Positions 11,651-24,900 of a stretch of 64,000 bases of DNA are shown here, one piece after another (within the stretch, counting starts at the first letter, position 1; each line of letters begins with the position of its first letter). The stretch lies in contig WION01000074.1 of NCBI GenBank assembly GCA_015039365.1, forward strand, positions 124,001 to 188,000, in the 5' to 3' direction. This stretch comes from Amanita rubescens (Eukaryota; Basidiomycota; Agaricomycetes; Agaricales; Amanitaceae). A program made the position numbers and the translations under genes. The notes beneath the pieces are model-generated. The model did not search any database. It was not told where the DNA came from and saw only the letters and a list, made by a program, of their open reading frames with translations.

Positions 11651-13085
11651 ATATCGTGCGAGGCGTGCGGGTCGAGATCTCAAGGATGCATTGCCATTCC
11701 TGCCTCATGCCCATTGCTACTTCCCTGCTACGTAAATTACCCCAGGGGATTATGAGGGTATTGGCCCCGAGTCTTTTCATGGATCGCAACATTCCTTCCC
11801 GTGGGATGTCGCTCGTTCTGGGTTTTATTCCTTTCCAAAGTACTAAGTACTTTCTTTGGAAGTTCTGCTAAAGGGACTGAAAAAAGAACCCAGCGCTTTG
11901 CTTCGCAAGTATGATGTATGCAGCGTGCAGAAGGCGTTCCGAGAACCCCGCGATTTCGCTTCCTCTACCGGTGCTATCACTTACCGGTGCTGTCACTGTC
12001 TCGAACGTCATGACGTAGATCGGGGAACAGCTAAGCGAATGAGACAAATTTGAAGATCTGTTGCCATTACGTGCTCGCTGCTGCAAAGCTGGGGGTACCC
12101 TGTCCTGGATGTTGTCCTCCAATTCAACGTAGTTTGAAGCTAGGGCCTCGGCTTGGATATACAGAACAAGGACGACGGCGGGCTTACTGCGGGCTTGCAC
12201 CCTGTAAAAACGCTGCCGGAGCTTTTATTCTATAATTGATCGCCCTGCGCTCTTTTACAAAATTGCAATGCGAGCCTTGCATATTTGACCCATTCTTGCG
12301 GCTGTGGAGGCTTGCAATCCCTTGATCTGTATTTTGCATCACAATGCATCGAAAGTGTCGAGGCCCATGTACTCACGGCGAGCTGGAATTCAGTTTGGCT
12401 GTCTAAATATGATGTTGGTAAGGGAACCTACTTAGAAGTTACGAGTGGTAGATATTCAGGCAGGGGATACTAACCCAAGCCAGACTTCTTTTAACTGATA
12501 CAGCTTATCAAAGTGGTTCGTAACGTCTACTGGAGGCCCGACCTCGATCTTGACAATTTTCGCGCCAATCATCCAGTCACGAAACAGAGAGGGTGACTTT
12601 GCAACCCTTTTGCAAAACAATGAAACCCATCGAAATCGCTGAGCAGACAACTCATGACGCACCACTGGGGTAGTCGGAGACTAAGGTCCAGGAATCATGG
12701 GGTCATTGATCGGAAAAGGTTCAAAGGAGATAAACGTTGCCTTGGGGACCCTGAATTCATCATCATCATGCATGCCTGGCACGGCGTTTGCCGGTTGGCT
12801 CGGCGAATAATGTCACTACGGCCTCGGAATGTAAGTTGGAATGATGACCTCGTTCGGACGGCGGTTGGTATCTGCGTGCCCATGAAGCCATACATTGCTT
12901 ATCTCACAAACCTAATCATTCGCGCACGGCAGCGCCTCATAACGTAAACCTAGCCTAGGGTTAGCTGGCATAGTTGGTTCGAAAACAGTCAGGAACAGTC
13001 GTAGGTCCGTGCACATAGATTGATAGCTCGACTCATTAACGTTAACCGAGGTCCGCCGCGATTCCTACACCCACAACCATCTACC
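11651..13085. other. Intergenic, no gene recognised
   Basis: About 1.4 kb without a supported gene. Several 60-110-codon frames exist on both strands, but none carries a recognisable motif or sensible splice context. Confidence 0.5.
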
Positions 13086-14671
13086 ATGAAGGTTTTGACC
13101 ACCCCAGAACCACCCGTTGAGGAACTTGCCGGATCCTGGACGTGCATGGTCTGCAACAGGAAGATGGACAAAAAATCCAAGCGTGGGCACCTCACGGGCA
13201 AACCCCATTCAAGGGAGGCTGCGAAACTTGCCCAATTTATTTCATCACTGGGTCCAAGGACGGGAGGTGGTTTCGGTCCTCCCCAGGCACCTCGTTTGCC
13301 GTGAGTTGTCTATGAGCGTCTTGATATCATCCGTGTGATATATATTTGGACTTCTTAGCTCGACTTCAAGCAACAAATTTCTGTTCGTGAATATCAATAA
13401 CACGACCAAACCTGACCCTCGCGACGGCGAAAGACTAGCTATCAAAGACTATGGCCCATCATGGCAGGAAGCCAAGAGGCTTTACTTGTTGGATTCAGAA
13501 CACAATCGCCAGACGATGCCTTTGCCTCTCCTTGATGGAGAATCTGACATCAAGGGATGTCGTGCCATTGTCACTGGTGCCAACACCGGTAAGCGGGTCT
13601 AGTGCCGTTATCATCGCCGCTTATTGATCATTGGTCCCAAAGGCATAGGCTATGAGGTCGCAAAAGGCCTACTTCTCCGCGGAATCGGCACCGTGATCCT
13701 CGCGTGCAAGAACGAATCAAAGGGCCTTGCTGCGGCGGAGGCGTTGCGCAAGGAGACTGGGCGGGAGTGGGGGGCAGTTGAGTTCCGTCACCTGGACCTC
13801 TCGTGGTTCGGATCCGTGCGTGCGTTCGCAAAGCAGTACATCGATGACAAGATACCACTTCATGTGCTTGTGCACAATGCTGGTGTGCACGGCATCGGCG
13901 CGTGTCAGGCGTTTACGGCGGATAGCTTGGATTTGATGTGAGTGTTGATTATACTTTGCGATGGACTCTCACCGGTAAGGCTGACCAACCTCATTAAGTA
14001 TGCAGGTCAATCATGTCGCCCCTCTGCTGCTCACCCTTCTCCTTCTGCCAGCAATGTTCGGAGCCGTTTGGCGCTTTTTACCTCCAAAGGCAGCACGCGT
14101 GATCTGGGTAACAAGTGACGAAGCGGAGCTCATGCCGTTCCCTGAGGCTGTTCTCCCCCGTCCCGTCACGGCACTGTGCCACAAGAAGAGGCTCTTCTCA
14201 CCTAAGGATAAGCTCACACAGTACGCCACTGCAAAGCTGCTCAACATCATGTGTGCACGGGAGCTTCTGGAACGCCTCTTCCTACAACGCATTGAATTGA
14301 AAGGTAGCGTACGTGTTGCTGCCGCACATCCGGGCCGCGTGGAGACAAGTCTTGGGAAGACGGATTCATGGCTGGGCAACATTTTTCGGTCTGAGGCTGC
14401 AAGTTTCGGGGATTGGGATGACATTGTCCTCCGCACCCCAGAGGAGGGTGCGAAAACGGTGTTGCTTGTGGCATCGTATGAGGGGCGAAAAATTTGGGGA
14501 CAGAAGGGGTATAGCAAGGACATACAATCGATGCCGGTTTTTGAGAACATGGAGATCATGCGGGCATATCCTCAATTAGCCCAATCCAGGGATTTGAGGA
14601 AGAAGGTTTGGACGGACACGGTACGGTTAATGAAATTGAAGGAAGGTGAGGTGCATGAAAGATATTTGTAG
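13086..14671 (+). CDS. C2H2 zinc finger fused to a short-chain dehydrogenase/reductase
   Basis: Exons 13086-13300, 13359-13588, 13643-13937 and 13999-14671 join in phase to 470 aa. Exon 1 encodes a small C2H2 finger of the type WTCMVCNRKM...HLTGKPH (U1-like spacing). Exon 2 continues through a linker into AIVTGANTG, completed by exon 3 as the Rossmann loop TGANTGIGYEVA. Then come a HNAGVHG motif (NNAG equivalent), a VTSDEA serine and YATAKLLN, the YxxxK catalytic pair, so the reductase looks active and NAD(P)-dependent. The 58-nt intron between finger and reductase is canonical and the linker frame is open with no other upstream ATG until about 13,515. Two separate genes, with the reductase starting at MPLPLLDG, remain possible. 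Substrate unknown; nearest general group is retinol-dehydrogenase-like SDRs. Confidence 0.65.
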
Positions 14672-15778
14672 GCGGTATTGGATTTTGTATTATGTAATTT
14701 ACATGCGATGACGGCGACGATAACGACATTTAGGCGGCAATAAAGGAATGTTGAGGTGGATATGGGTACCTGAGGTTGAGGCTGTGGTTCCGGTTGCGGT
14801 TAGGGTGACAGAGAGTCGTAACTTTTAGACGGAGCAGTCGGAGAGTCGTTTTCGGGGTATGTGGCGCGATTTGGGCTAGACATGGCGGGGATCATCTTCG
14901 ATCTTCTTTTCCAGTTCCATTCGCCCTTCCGACGTTCTTATTCATCGACGTAGGTATTTAATCCATAGCGAATCCATAGCGACGATGCGAGACCTTGCGG
15001 ACCTAGGTTGGGGGACCACATCGGCCAGAAACTGTCCAGCGACGAGTTCTGGATGAGTTACTATTGCTATAAATGGATGGATAGAAAGTACCTGAATATC
15101 ATCCAAACATCGTAGGATTCATTTCTCGTATACTTAAGGGAGACTGCTCAAAAAGAGATGAGAGCAGGTGGCGTGACGGTGCATTGTCATGTTCGAGGGT
15201 GTCGGCGGGGGAAGGATCATAGGCAACCCCGGTGGCGGTTCTAACAGAGAAAGGTCAGTGTGGTTGGGATTAGGACAGATCCGTGTGGTGGAAGGGATAC
15301 GAAACCAGGCATTGGCATCTGAGTTGTGTTTTGAGGCCCCATCGCTCCGGGAGACGTGGTGTGATGCTCGAGTCGGGATATGCCGTTGGAGAATATGATG
15401 GGCATGGTCCGAGGCTGGGATTATATAGCCTCATATATAGCTCTGGGCCTTGTTCCTGATGCCGGAGGCCGCGCTTCGCGATAAATCAAGCTATACAGTA
15501 ATGGTTTTGCATGGAGATGAAGATGTTCGGATGAGTGGATACCGTAGTGTGACACACAAGGGCACGTACTTTGCATAGCGTAGCTGTATTTTACATCACA
15601 ATGCGTCTGAATTCGCTTCTCGGGAGGCAGACCTTTGTGCCATCGAATAAGCATTGTAATTGATATTGATGCATGATTACAATCTATAAAGGTGTTTAAG
15701 GTGTGTATCAAATATATATAACTTCGTGGTAACGTGCTTAGTGCTGGATATCATTCCGAAAAATCATCTGGGTCTTTT
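14672..15778. other. Intergenic, no gene recognised
   Basis: About 1.1 kb between the SDR gene and the convergent MFS transporter. No supported gene; short frames only. Confidence 0.5.
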
Positions 15779-17656
15779 TTATACTTCGTGGACCGTCTCA
15801 TCATCATTTGGTGATCTGGCCTTTTGTTCGTCACCCTCACATTGCGCCGCTGATCGTTTGGCGTCCTTCTCAGTGCCCTGCTCAATGTCAATTTGTTCCA
15901 CCTCTCGCTCCTTTTTCCTCGCGTCTACGACACTTTTATTAGGTTCTGCACCACCTTCCCATCCAAACCACGTATATCGTTCGCAATGAGGACCGCGAAC
16001 GAGTAGAAAGACTAGTTGGGTGGCATACCACGCGAGTGATAGACCGGCAGCGGCGCGCCACCCGTGCTGTACGAAGACCTTGGTACCTACAGCAGTACCC
16101 ATCACTAGCCCTATGAAAGTCTGCAAGCCCATTAGTCTACCTCGCACGCATGAACTGGACAACTCACTGAAATAATGAGAACTGCGTTTAGACGAGAACG
16201 AGCCGAAGACGATATGCTAGTGATTGGGTTAGGAAGCCGTGTAGAATGCGAAAAAAAGTACGTTGCGTTACCTTAGCGCAGATGTTGTAACTGAAACTTG
16301 TGTCGTTTGTCTGAACACATCAGTACCGATGGTGACTACGATGACGGCCCCGACATTAATGCCTCCAGCTCCCACTTGAATAGCTTGGAACAAGATGCAG
16401 CAGACGGTACTGACGGGAGTAAACGATGTGCAGTTTGAAAGATGGATATAAACTTACGCGATCAGTGTACCATACCATGGCACTAATCGATCGATAGCCC
16501 GGCCCGCAACAGGAGCCAATGCTACGCCCACCATGCCAAGCAACCCGAACAAGCCAATGACAAGCCTACAACAAGACGTCATCAGAATTGAAAGGATAAA
16601 AAAGAGAAGTAAAGCTGACGTAGAATAGTTGTAGGGCGGTTCAGATAGTAGGAAAGTCAGCGTAACCCAGAAGCTGGAGAAACATGCACTGGAGACCATG
16701 TTGATCAAGCATGCCTGGATGAGGATCGGCTCCGTAACGGCATATTTCGCCAGGGAGAGCAGCACGTTCCAGTATGTCAGATTTTTGTTCTTCCTTGGAT
16801 AGTCAGGGATGACGGAGTAGCATCCCACCAGTAATAGAGATTGTAACCCTATTGCCATGTAGTAGACAACGCGCCACGATGCGAATTCGGAAATAACTCC
16901 CGACAGAACCCGTGCGATAAGGATTCCAAACAAAAGTCCGGATAAAACGATAGAAAGCGCGGAAGCTCGGCGTTCTGGGGGCGCGAGGTCTGCCGCAAGA
17001 GGAAGCACAATTTGCGGGGTCACGCTAAATACGCCAACTAGGAATGAAAGGGCTCCGAAAACGGCGAAGGACGACGTCACCGCGAGGCCAATGGTTAGTG
17101 CCGCGGAAAGTATATTTAGGAGCAGTATGATTTGACGTCGGCGAACCAGGTCTCCGAGTGGAGTTATGAAGAGAAGGCCTATGGCATATCTAAAGTGCGT
17201 CGTGAGCTATATTGATTATAGAAGTATAATAATAGGCTAACCCCGCTTGGACGAGAGTTGGTACCCTGTCAAAAGATGAAAAGGGTACATTGTAGTCACG
17301 AAGGCATACGTACCTTGAGACTTCGCTGTATGTTATACCAAACGACTTTGCAAGTTCAACTGAAAGCTAGTGTCACCAAGAAAATCACTTAAACAAAGTC
17401 AACGGAGGACTTGCCTAATATTGGTTGACAGTAGTAAAGGTTGGCAGCGGCTGTGTACAACTTAGGGAGTATCTCCACGGTTAATGAAATACCACTTACT
17501 GAACGTGCTTGCGACACCAAAGAAGACATTGAGGAAAAGTCCAAAGTGAAAAGGCTGGCCGGGCTGATAGCGCAGTCGTTTGGGAATGGGCAAGAATCCG
17601 AAATCCTTGTCGAATGACTCGATTTCTTGTTCGTTATCGTCCAGTTCCTTGGCCAT
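15779..17656 (-). CDS. Major facilitator superfamily transporter
   Basis: Nine minus-strand exons: 17500-17656, 17415-17450, 17314-17359, 17242-17265, 16620-17189, 16458-16565, 16272-16409, 16168-16216, 15779-16120 (489 aa). The splice joins rebuild a continuous transporter: ANLYYCQPILVELAKSFG, then the TM2-loop AIGLLFITPLGDLVRRRQ (the MFS GD(x)xRRR signature), APPERRASALS, an NYSTLVIGLFGLLG join, QAIQVGAGG, SSARSRLNAV and a last pair of membrane segments. The N-terminus is acidic and cytoplasmic and the C-terminus is a charged tail of about 60 residues. It belongs to the group related to bacterial YnfM/arabinose-efflux-type permeases; substrate unknown. The intron 17360-17414 begins GCAAGT, apparently a GC...AG intron. 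The gene is head-to-head with the hypothetical gene at 17,979. Confidence 0.88.
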
Positions 17657-17978
17657 TGGCGTCTACACCTTGCCCTCTCCCTACAATTTTCCATACTTAT
17701 ATGTCACTTGAGGGTGATCCGAGTCATGAATAACGTTAACGGCAGGCGCGGCGGTCGGCTGGAGGCTTGACCGCGGCTCCGGAAGCTTCGCATGAAATGC
17801 AACAGCTCCTTAAGCTTTTTATAATTCGCTCCTCCGAGCCGATATCCCTGGCAATGATGTATGCCTCTCGCACCTCAGGCTTTTGGTTGGTTGAGCCAAG
17901 GGTCGGCCAATACATAACAACCGAGCATAAGAGGCAAATAATGAGAGTGACGTCAGACGATTTGAAGCATTACTCCCG

Positions 17979-18542
17979 ATGATGACCTCGAACAACATCC
18001 TCGAAACGCATAACCCACCGCTCATCACACATTCTGCCCCAGTGCAGGTCCAAGAGAAACCAGAACAGGCGCACTTGACCGTCAGCGAACCCGCCCCCGA
18101 GTCATCTTCATCCTATACCCCGCCTTCGCCCGAACAAATAATCGTGGTACCTCAAACCATGGACGAGCGGCCTATCTTTTCTCGCCATAGCCTGTCCAAC
18201 CAAGTCATTTTTCCCGCTCGAAAGCCATCACTACGGAACGCCGCCGCACCCGCACCTGAACAACAATACTCTACCATTTTCGAAAGCTTGTATTCGATTT
18301 TCAACAACGCCTATACTGCTTGGACTGGGACAAATGAAGAATCAAAATCGCCACAGGTCTCGTCTCCGAGCTCTTCTACTAGTTACTCTGGTATCAACCC
18401 CTCGAACGCCAAATCGGAGCCGATTACTATTACTCGCGAACGGGATAGATTCGAGGCTTGGCCCTTTATAGGTACCGCAAGCCAATATGACGTTGATAAT
18501 TACGCATCGGAGGATCAAGATGAATCTTTTGAAACGGCATAA
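17979..18542 (+). CDS. Hypothetical Ser/Pro-rich protein
   Basis: A single open frame of 187 aa from ATG to TAA, divergently transcribed from the MFS gene with about 320 bp between the starts. The protein is hydrophilic and rich in Pro, Ser and Glu in the first half, with a short aromatic, possibly helical stretch (STIFESLYSIFNNAYTAW) near residue 105 and an acidic end. No signal peptide, membrane segment or catalytic motif. I do not recognise the family. Composition and length look protein-coding, but a downstream intron that would extend it cannot be excluded. Confidence 0.55.
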   Translation: MMTSNNILETHNPPLITHSAPVQVQEKPEQAHLTVSEPAPESSSSYTPPSPEQIIVVPQTMDERPIFSRHSLSNQVIFPARKPSLRNAAAPAPEQQYSTIFESLYSIFNNAYTAWTGTNEESKSPQVSSPSSSTSYSGINPSNAKSEPITITRERDRFEAWPFIGTASQYDVDNYASEDQDESFETA

Positions 18543-18985
18543 ACTTTCACCACCGGTTCCAGGCTCAAGTTTCAGAGATCTCGGTTAACGGACACACTCA
18601 AGGACCGATAAAACCATTTTTACTATGGAACTATTTTCGAATATGAATCAACGTTGTCCTACATCGAGCTGGCTCGGGCGTTCATCAAATCTTCTACGAG
18701 AAATCCGACCTACTTCTGGCGATACCCGATCTCAGCGATTTTCATCTCCACGCGTTACCCGGTAGCGTTCAATTCATCAAGCCCAGCTAGACGCGGATAA
18801 TCACCAGGCATCATCGTTACTCTACATCAGTCAAATACTGCTTGCGTTGGTATAATACATGTATATATATAGGCTGCCACAAAATTAATCTACAATAGAC
18901 ATTAAAGTAAAACCTTGGTGCTTGACCGAAAGTGAAGTTTGAGAAACTAGTGTTGTGATGTTTTATGCAGCAATTATTTAATAAA
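18543..18985. other. Convergent intergenic region
   Basis: Between the hypothetical gene and the end of the Scc2 gene. Nothing recognisable; a TATATATA tract lies near 18,860. Confidence 0.5.
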
Positions 18986-21900
18986 TTACACTTCCATGTC
19001 GCCTTCCGGTTCACCAGTTACTCCGTCTTCATTCCATATGTCCAAGAACTGAGAGGCGAGTTTGAATAGTAGCCGCAACATATAGATAAAGCAACTTACT
19101 CTGTTCTTTTGTGCATCGACGTCTAATGATGTCAATATGGGTGTTGTAGCATAAGGTAATCGTTCCCAAGATATAGGGTTTTCGTGCCGTTTTGTAGCTG
19201 GCTTATCACCGATGGCACTCTTCTTCCCTACAACAAATTTATTACATTTACTGGTGTAGGAGTTTAGCACCCTTGATAAGATACTACAAGAGGGCGGCAC
19301 TTACTCTTCAGAAAGAGAATATAGTGTTTTTAGGTGGGCTTTGAGGAGCATAACCATGGCGATGATGACTGAAGTCCGCATCAAAGGTATCTTGGTCTCA
19401 TCTAGTGTTTGGGGATTATTGATTTGATCTGCATTATTCTGCGAATTTGACTTCGTCGGACTGCGCAACTGGGCAAGCAGATGCGAAGGAGAAATGAGTT
19501 CTAGGACTTGCATGCCTGCCGTCGACAGAATTGCCGTTAGATGTTTGACAACCGTCAGGACCTCTTCCACCGTCTTGTACTCGAGCGCAGCAAAGTTCTC
19601 TGCCATGTATCGTGTAAAGTCCACGTCATCCTGTCGTAGTTCAAGCTTTATTAAACAAACAAGCCAGAAATGAAACGCACCTGTGACGATTGATTCAACG
19701 AACTTTCATTGAAGACCTTGACGAGTGATCTGAGGAAATCTTGTCTTGTCGGTCGCTTCTCACGAACGAGGGAATACCATCGCTGTAGTAATGCGACAGG
19801 TGAAGGTTGCAGGCGGAAACCTGGGAAATGTCAGAAATGTGCTCTACTTGCTGGGGACGCATGTACCTCGTACGCCATCAGTGCATATCTTCTTTTGATA
19901 ATCGAATGACGTTCTTGCACTGATGGTATAACGTGCATTAAGAAGCGATGCATGTTTAGCATGGAGGATGGCGTGCAATGAACTAGCCCTGTTGCTGATT
20001 GTAGGAACAGGACTCGTCTCGAGTGCAATAATGACGGGGAAGGACTGTCAAAGACATTAATAATTGGATGCCCATCAGGAACCATCAACTTCACCTGCAA
20101 AGGATGGGCCAAGCCTTGTCTGATCGTGAACGTAAGAACGTCAATCGCAGAAGCTTGGACTTGAGCATGCTTGGACAGCGCCGCGTTCAAGATTGGATTC
20201 AAGTACCGCTGTACGACAGCCGAACTGACGCTATGGAATGGTCAACGAAGGGGAATGCCAAAATGCTCAAACCCTCATACCCAGAATCCGCGAAGCCATC
20301 CGTGTTCCCGACGAGCTCATCCATATTGACATCCGTAGGCTTGTCTTTGTTCTTGGCATTGTCTGCTCTCTGTCAACAAACGTGGCGACGGAAATACTCA
20401 AGCATTCACCTTTTTCGTTCGCGCTATGCTTCTCAGCCTCGGATGCCAGAAAGTCTTGGATGATTCTCAGAACCCGGCCATGCCCTTCTTGGTCCGAGGA
20501 GGCAAAGATCGAGTCCATGATAGAAGATGACCGTTCGTGGGTCATCAAGGTGGGTTGTGCTCGGAATAGGAAGCCTAGCGTCAAAACTTGGTTTAACGAG
20601 AGAGAGATAATGACAGAAAAGAGACAAACCCAAGCACTGTAGTAGTCGGGCTTGCAATGATATGTTATCGTACTTTTCGTATAATTGAATAAGGCTATTA
20701 TATGTATGCTCTACAATAGAGGTCTATGAAACCGTTAGTAATGGCCTGTGACACGTCCCAGATTAGCATACCCGTGATATTGAATCGATTTCGGGCGCCA
20801 AGGCTGCGCAGAGTTTCCATAAATGAGTTACACGTTTCAACCATACACACTCACTTTCGTTCTCGGTCCGGATCCGGTCAAAATCGCAATGTTCTACAAG
20901 TAACGACGCGATGAATATAACTAATAGCAGGGCCCGCACGTCATTTGATTCCCCGCCTTGGGATTTGGGTCGTCGGATTGCTTGCTGAATGCGACCTTGA
21001 ATAATCATTGCGTGAGACACCGAAACGAGAGATTCTCGGACGTAAGGACAAACCATTGCAAGACTTCATTAAATTCACCAGTCGTACGAAGTCGTGCGTA
21101 AGGTTTTGCACAACAATACACATGCAAGCAACGGCTTCTTGGAGAACCTGGAACAATGCATCAAATCGGGTCTGCAATGCCTGTTTCGGAAGCTTACATG
21201 CGTCCCACCAGTAGAGGGTTTCAGAATCATAGGCTGCAATGCCGCTTGGAGCTCATGACCAAATTTGGCCGCCGTCTTGGGCATATGTGGCATGGAAACA
21301 CGGAAAATCTTCAAAAGATAATCCGATGTTGCCAACTCCTCCGGCTGCGGCGTCAGGTTTGTCAAAATACATCATAAAGGCGATAAGGATACAGGTACTT
21401 ACTGTACTGGCATTCTTCAGATAAGGAAGTAGCGTAGAGGCATTCGGACCGGACAAGATCGGTGGATAGGCGGCGCCGAAGAGGTAAATTGTCCTGATAC
21501 AGTTTACTACCGTCTTTCGAGTGATGTTAGCGTTAGCGTGGTGGTAAGAATGTAAGCTCTTACGAATCCAGGGAGATCTGATGCATCGACCAATCCATCT
21601 ATCAGCGTTTCGCAAATCTCTGTATACCTCGTGTGTAATGCGACGGCCTCGTTGCCCTCTTTATCCGCCATAATTTTGTGCAAAATAGTCTCCAAAGGTG
21701 ATTGCTTGTCCTTGAAGTTGGCGGCAGTACCCATGATTACGACAACTTTTCCTTGTAACTGACTCTTGTCTTGCGAGGCGTCGTTTGAGACCAAGGTTCG
21801 CGATTTGACCGAACCTTGAGCCCCAATTGCATTCCCACTTGCGAACCACAATTCCTCAATGGTCTTCGTAGCCAGCTCCTTCACAGAGTCGTCTTCATCT

Positions 21901-24900
21901 AGCATGCGAAGTACAAGGCGTGTTGCAATATCAATACGCCGCTGATGATCCTCCATGACAAAGTAAAACGATTTGAGCAGCTTAATGACGCGCTTCCGGA
22001 CGCTCAAACCGGTATCCTAGATCGAATAAGATGATGGATGTACGGTAGTCAAGAGTCGCTTACGGCTATACGGTCTGCAATCTTTGCATAATAGTCGCCG
22101 GCCACCTCCGGTGAGTCGACCATGTACTTGCCGATTAGTTCTACTGCAGCATCACGAACCGCAGGCGAGCTATCGATCAAATGGCTCTCGATCGCCCGGC
22201 GAACATTGGGCTAACATTACATCAGTTACTGTATTACGTGTATTTCGTAAATTTACCGTTGACAGGATAGTCGCATCGCTAGTCACGATTTGACCTAGCG
22301 CACGAAGAGCCTTGGTACGCATGAAGATGGCAGGGGCGTCGAGGGCCAGCAAGATGATATTAAGGATAGGTTGGAACGAACTCTTTAGGATGGAATTCGT
22401 CCCAATCTCCTCCGCCAGCCGGTCAATACGTGCTACTTCCTCTTGCGAGCTAAAGACTGTTGGTTCAGATGAATTCAGTTAGGAAATCGCAGGACCAACC
22501 CGATATCGAAGATATCTGTTCCGGGATCTTTCCAGACCTCTCTTAACGCAACTTTAAGCTTGCTTCCAAGTTCAATCAGCTTGCTTTGGTCCTTCAGGTT
22601 CAGATCTTCGTCATGATCTGGATCTGTAATCCAGCCGTTCACCTGTCGCAATGCGTTTGCCAGCTCCTGGCCAAACGTAGCGGCTGTTAGCTCCCTTGCG
22701 CTCTATCACAGTGGTTAGCCGCTTTCTAGAGCGAGGAATAAAGGTCCCTACATCATATGCTTGATCTTCGGATGATCGTTTACAGAGGTGGGTAGACAGT
22801 TCCTTGTGCGAACACAAGAGCTTATCAAATCCTCTAATATCGACACTGGAGACGATCTACACATTCCATTTTCAAAAAAAAGAGGAAAAACGTGATGATA
22901 TCGGACCACACACCTCGTCCAATGACTTCAACGCCGAACTCTTGCCTTTCTCGCGCCCACTGTCCGGCTTTGTTGACGAGTGGTTCTGACGCACGTTAAG
23001 CATACTCGAGCGTATCTTCGCAGCAACTACGCCTAAATGGTCAAGAGCAATAGTCTTTGCTGCGTTGGTACTCTCGGACTGCTGGCTGTTTGAAGTCTTG
23101 ACGTCGTCCAAAGAGGATACCTGCCGAATAGTTTCACTTATGGTCACACTATATAAATTATGAATGACGTACCATATACTTGCACGCTATGCTTAATAGC
23201 AAACTTGCGGCAGGCCATTCGGGCCAATATAGCACGACGAGAAGGTCAGAAATGAGATTATCGAAGATGGTGCGATACTCTGCTTCATTCGTATTCTTTA
23301 CCGTTTTGCTTTTGCCGGACCTTTGTGTCAGGAACAGTACAATAGCTTTTGCGGCTTTGGTCGCACTATCCAATCCGGACGCATACAATCGGAGTTCCTG
23401 CATAATAATGTAAGGTCGTTCCAATAGATGAAAAGGATAAATGGCATACCTCTTGGTCATGTTCATCCAAGAAACTCTCCTCCGGCTGTACCCTCCGACC
23501 TTGAGACTGACTCTCGGAGAAGCTCTCCTGACGGCGAAGCGCAACGGCATGCTGCCTTGCTTTCTCAATCCTGCGTGCCTCAACGCAGACGTCGTGCGCC
23601 GACGTTTGCACCAACTGCAATAAGAGAGCCGACACAGTTCTTATCGAGCGCCCGTCTCGCAATCTGTACCTATATCAGACATTGCAACCAAAAAAAAAAA
23701 ACTGAATGTAGTACTCACCGGAACTGCCCCGCCTTCTGTTTCGTGTCGGACAACTTGATCAGAGAGTTCAGGATCTCTTCGATGATCCAGGATCGTTGAT
23801 CTTCATGATTTGCAAAGATCTATCGTATCATAGTCAGAAAAACATTCAAGTAAACGTTATAGTAGCCAGCTTACCGTCCTAATGAGTGACAACGCATCGA
23901 GTCTCAACCCTCTCATTGCGCTCTTGCCGAATGTCCTGATAACAACATTCTCTTTTTCCCCTTTGTCTCGCCGCTTTCCTTTTTCCTTCTCGACGTCTCC
24001 ATCTCCTCCGCCATCTCCTGATTCGACAACAAAAAAGGGTCCAATAGCAATGTATACCGCCTGAATGATGATGGTATCTGACATTGTTATGCTCCCTGCA
24101 TTGATGAGATTGTTGACGCGAGGAAGCACAGAAGAGAGCGCCTGAAAAATTTCACTGATCTGACGCCGATAGCCCTGCGAATGGCCAGAGGAATTCTTGA
24201 CAATGTGCCGCAACGAGGGAGCCACGTTAGTGAGCGCAGCAGAGGTCGCTTCGACGAATGGATAGATAATCTTCGTTAGTTGGTTCTTGATCGTAGCAAG
24301 GCAAGCCGTAATGAGCTCTTCAGCGTACAGCTAACACCCGAAATTAGCACGGCAAGAACGATTCTTATCACATATCTTACCTGCTTTGGTAACCTGTCGC
24401 TGGCCAACAATGCGATGCAGCAGTCAGCAGCGAGGACGCTATCCCTGGCTACCTCCAACGTCTTGGTCAAATGCCCATGATCTGTCTCTTGCATCTCGTG
24501 ATCTCTTTCTCTTCTTCCCTGACTATCTTCCTCGATCTCATAAGCCATGGAAGCATCCTCTCCGTCTTCTCTGGGTGTCTGAGATTTGGACCTCCTCTCT
24601 GCCTTCTTTCCGCTTGCTTTCTTCTTTCTTGGCGATGCCGTTCCCTCTCTGCCACTCGGCTGGGCTACAAAAGACGCCGTCGCAAAAGGATCCAAATCCT
24701 CTCCGGCTTTCACGCTCCTCTCGAGCATTTTCAATAGCCTTGACAGCATTTGCGTTTCTATCTCCGTCATGCGGCCCCTACTTCTTGGCGTGTTTAACGC
24801 AGCGCTTCCAGGTACGTTGCCCGCAGTAGTCTTACTCATGTCGCGTTTCGTAGGGCGTGTTACGTGTCCAATGTAATGTGTCAATTTACGGACAACACTA

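Noticed and set aside
15189..15398. 69-codon open frame on the plus strand
   Set aside because: Gly-rich, low-quality frame with no start context, homologous motif or splice signals.
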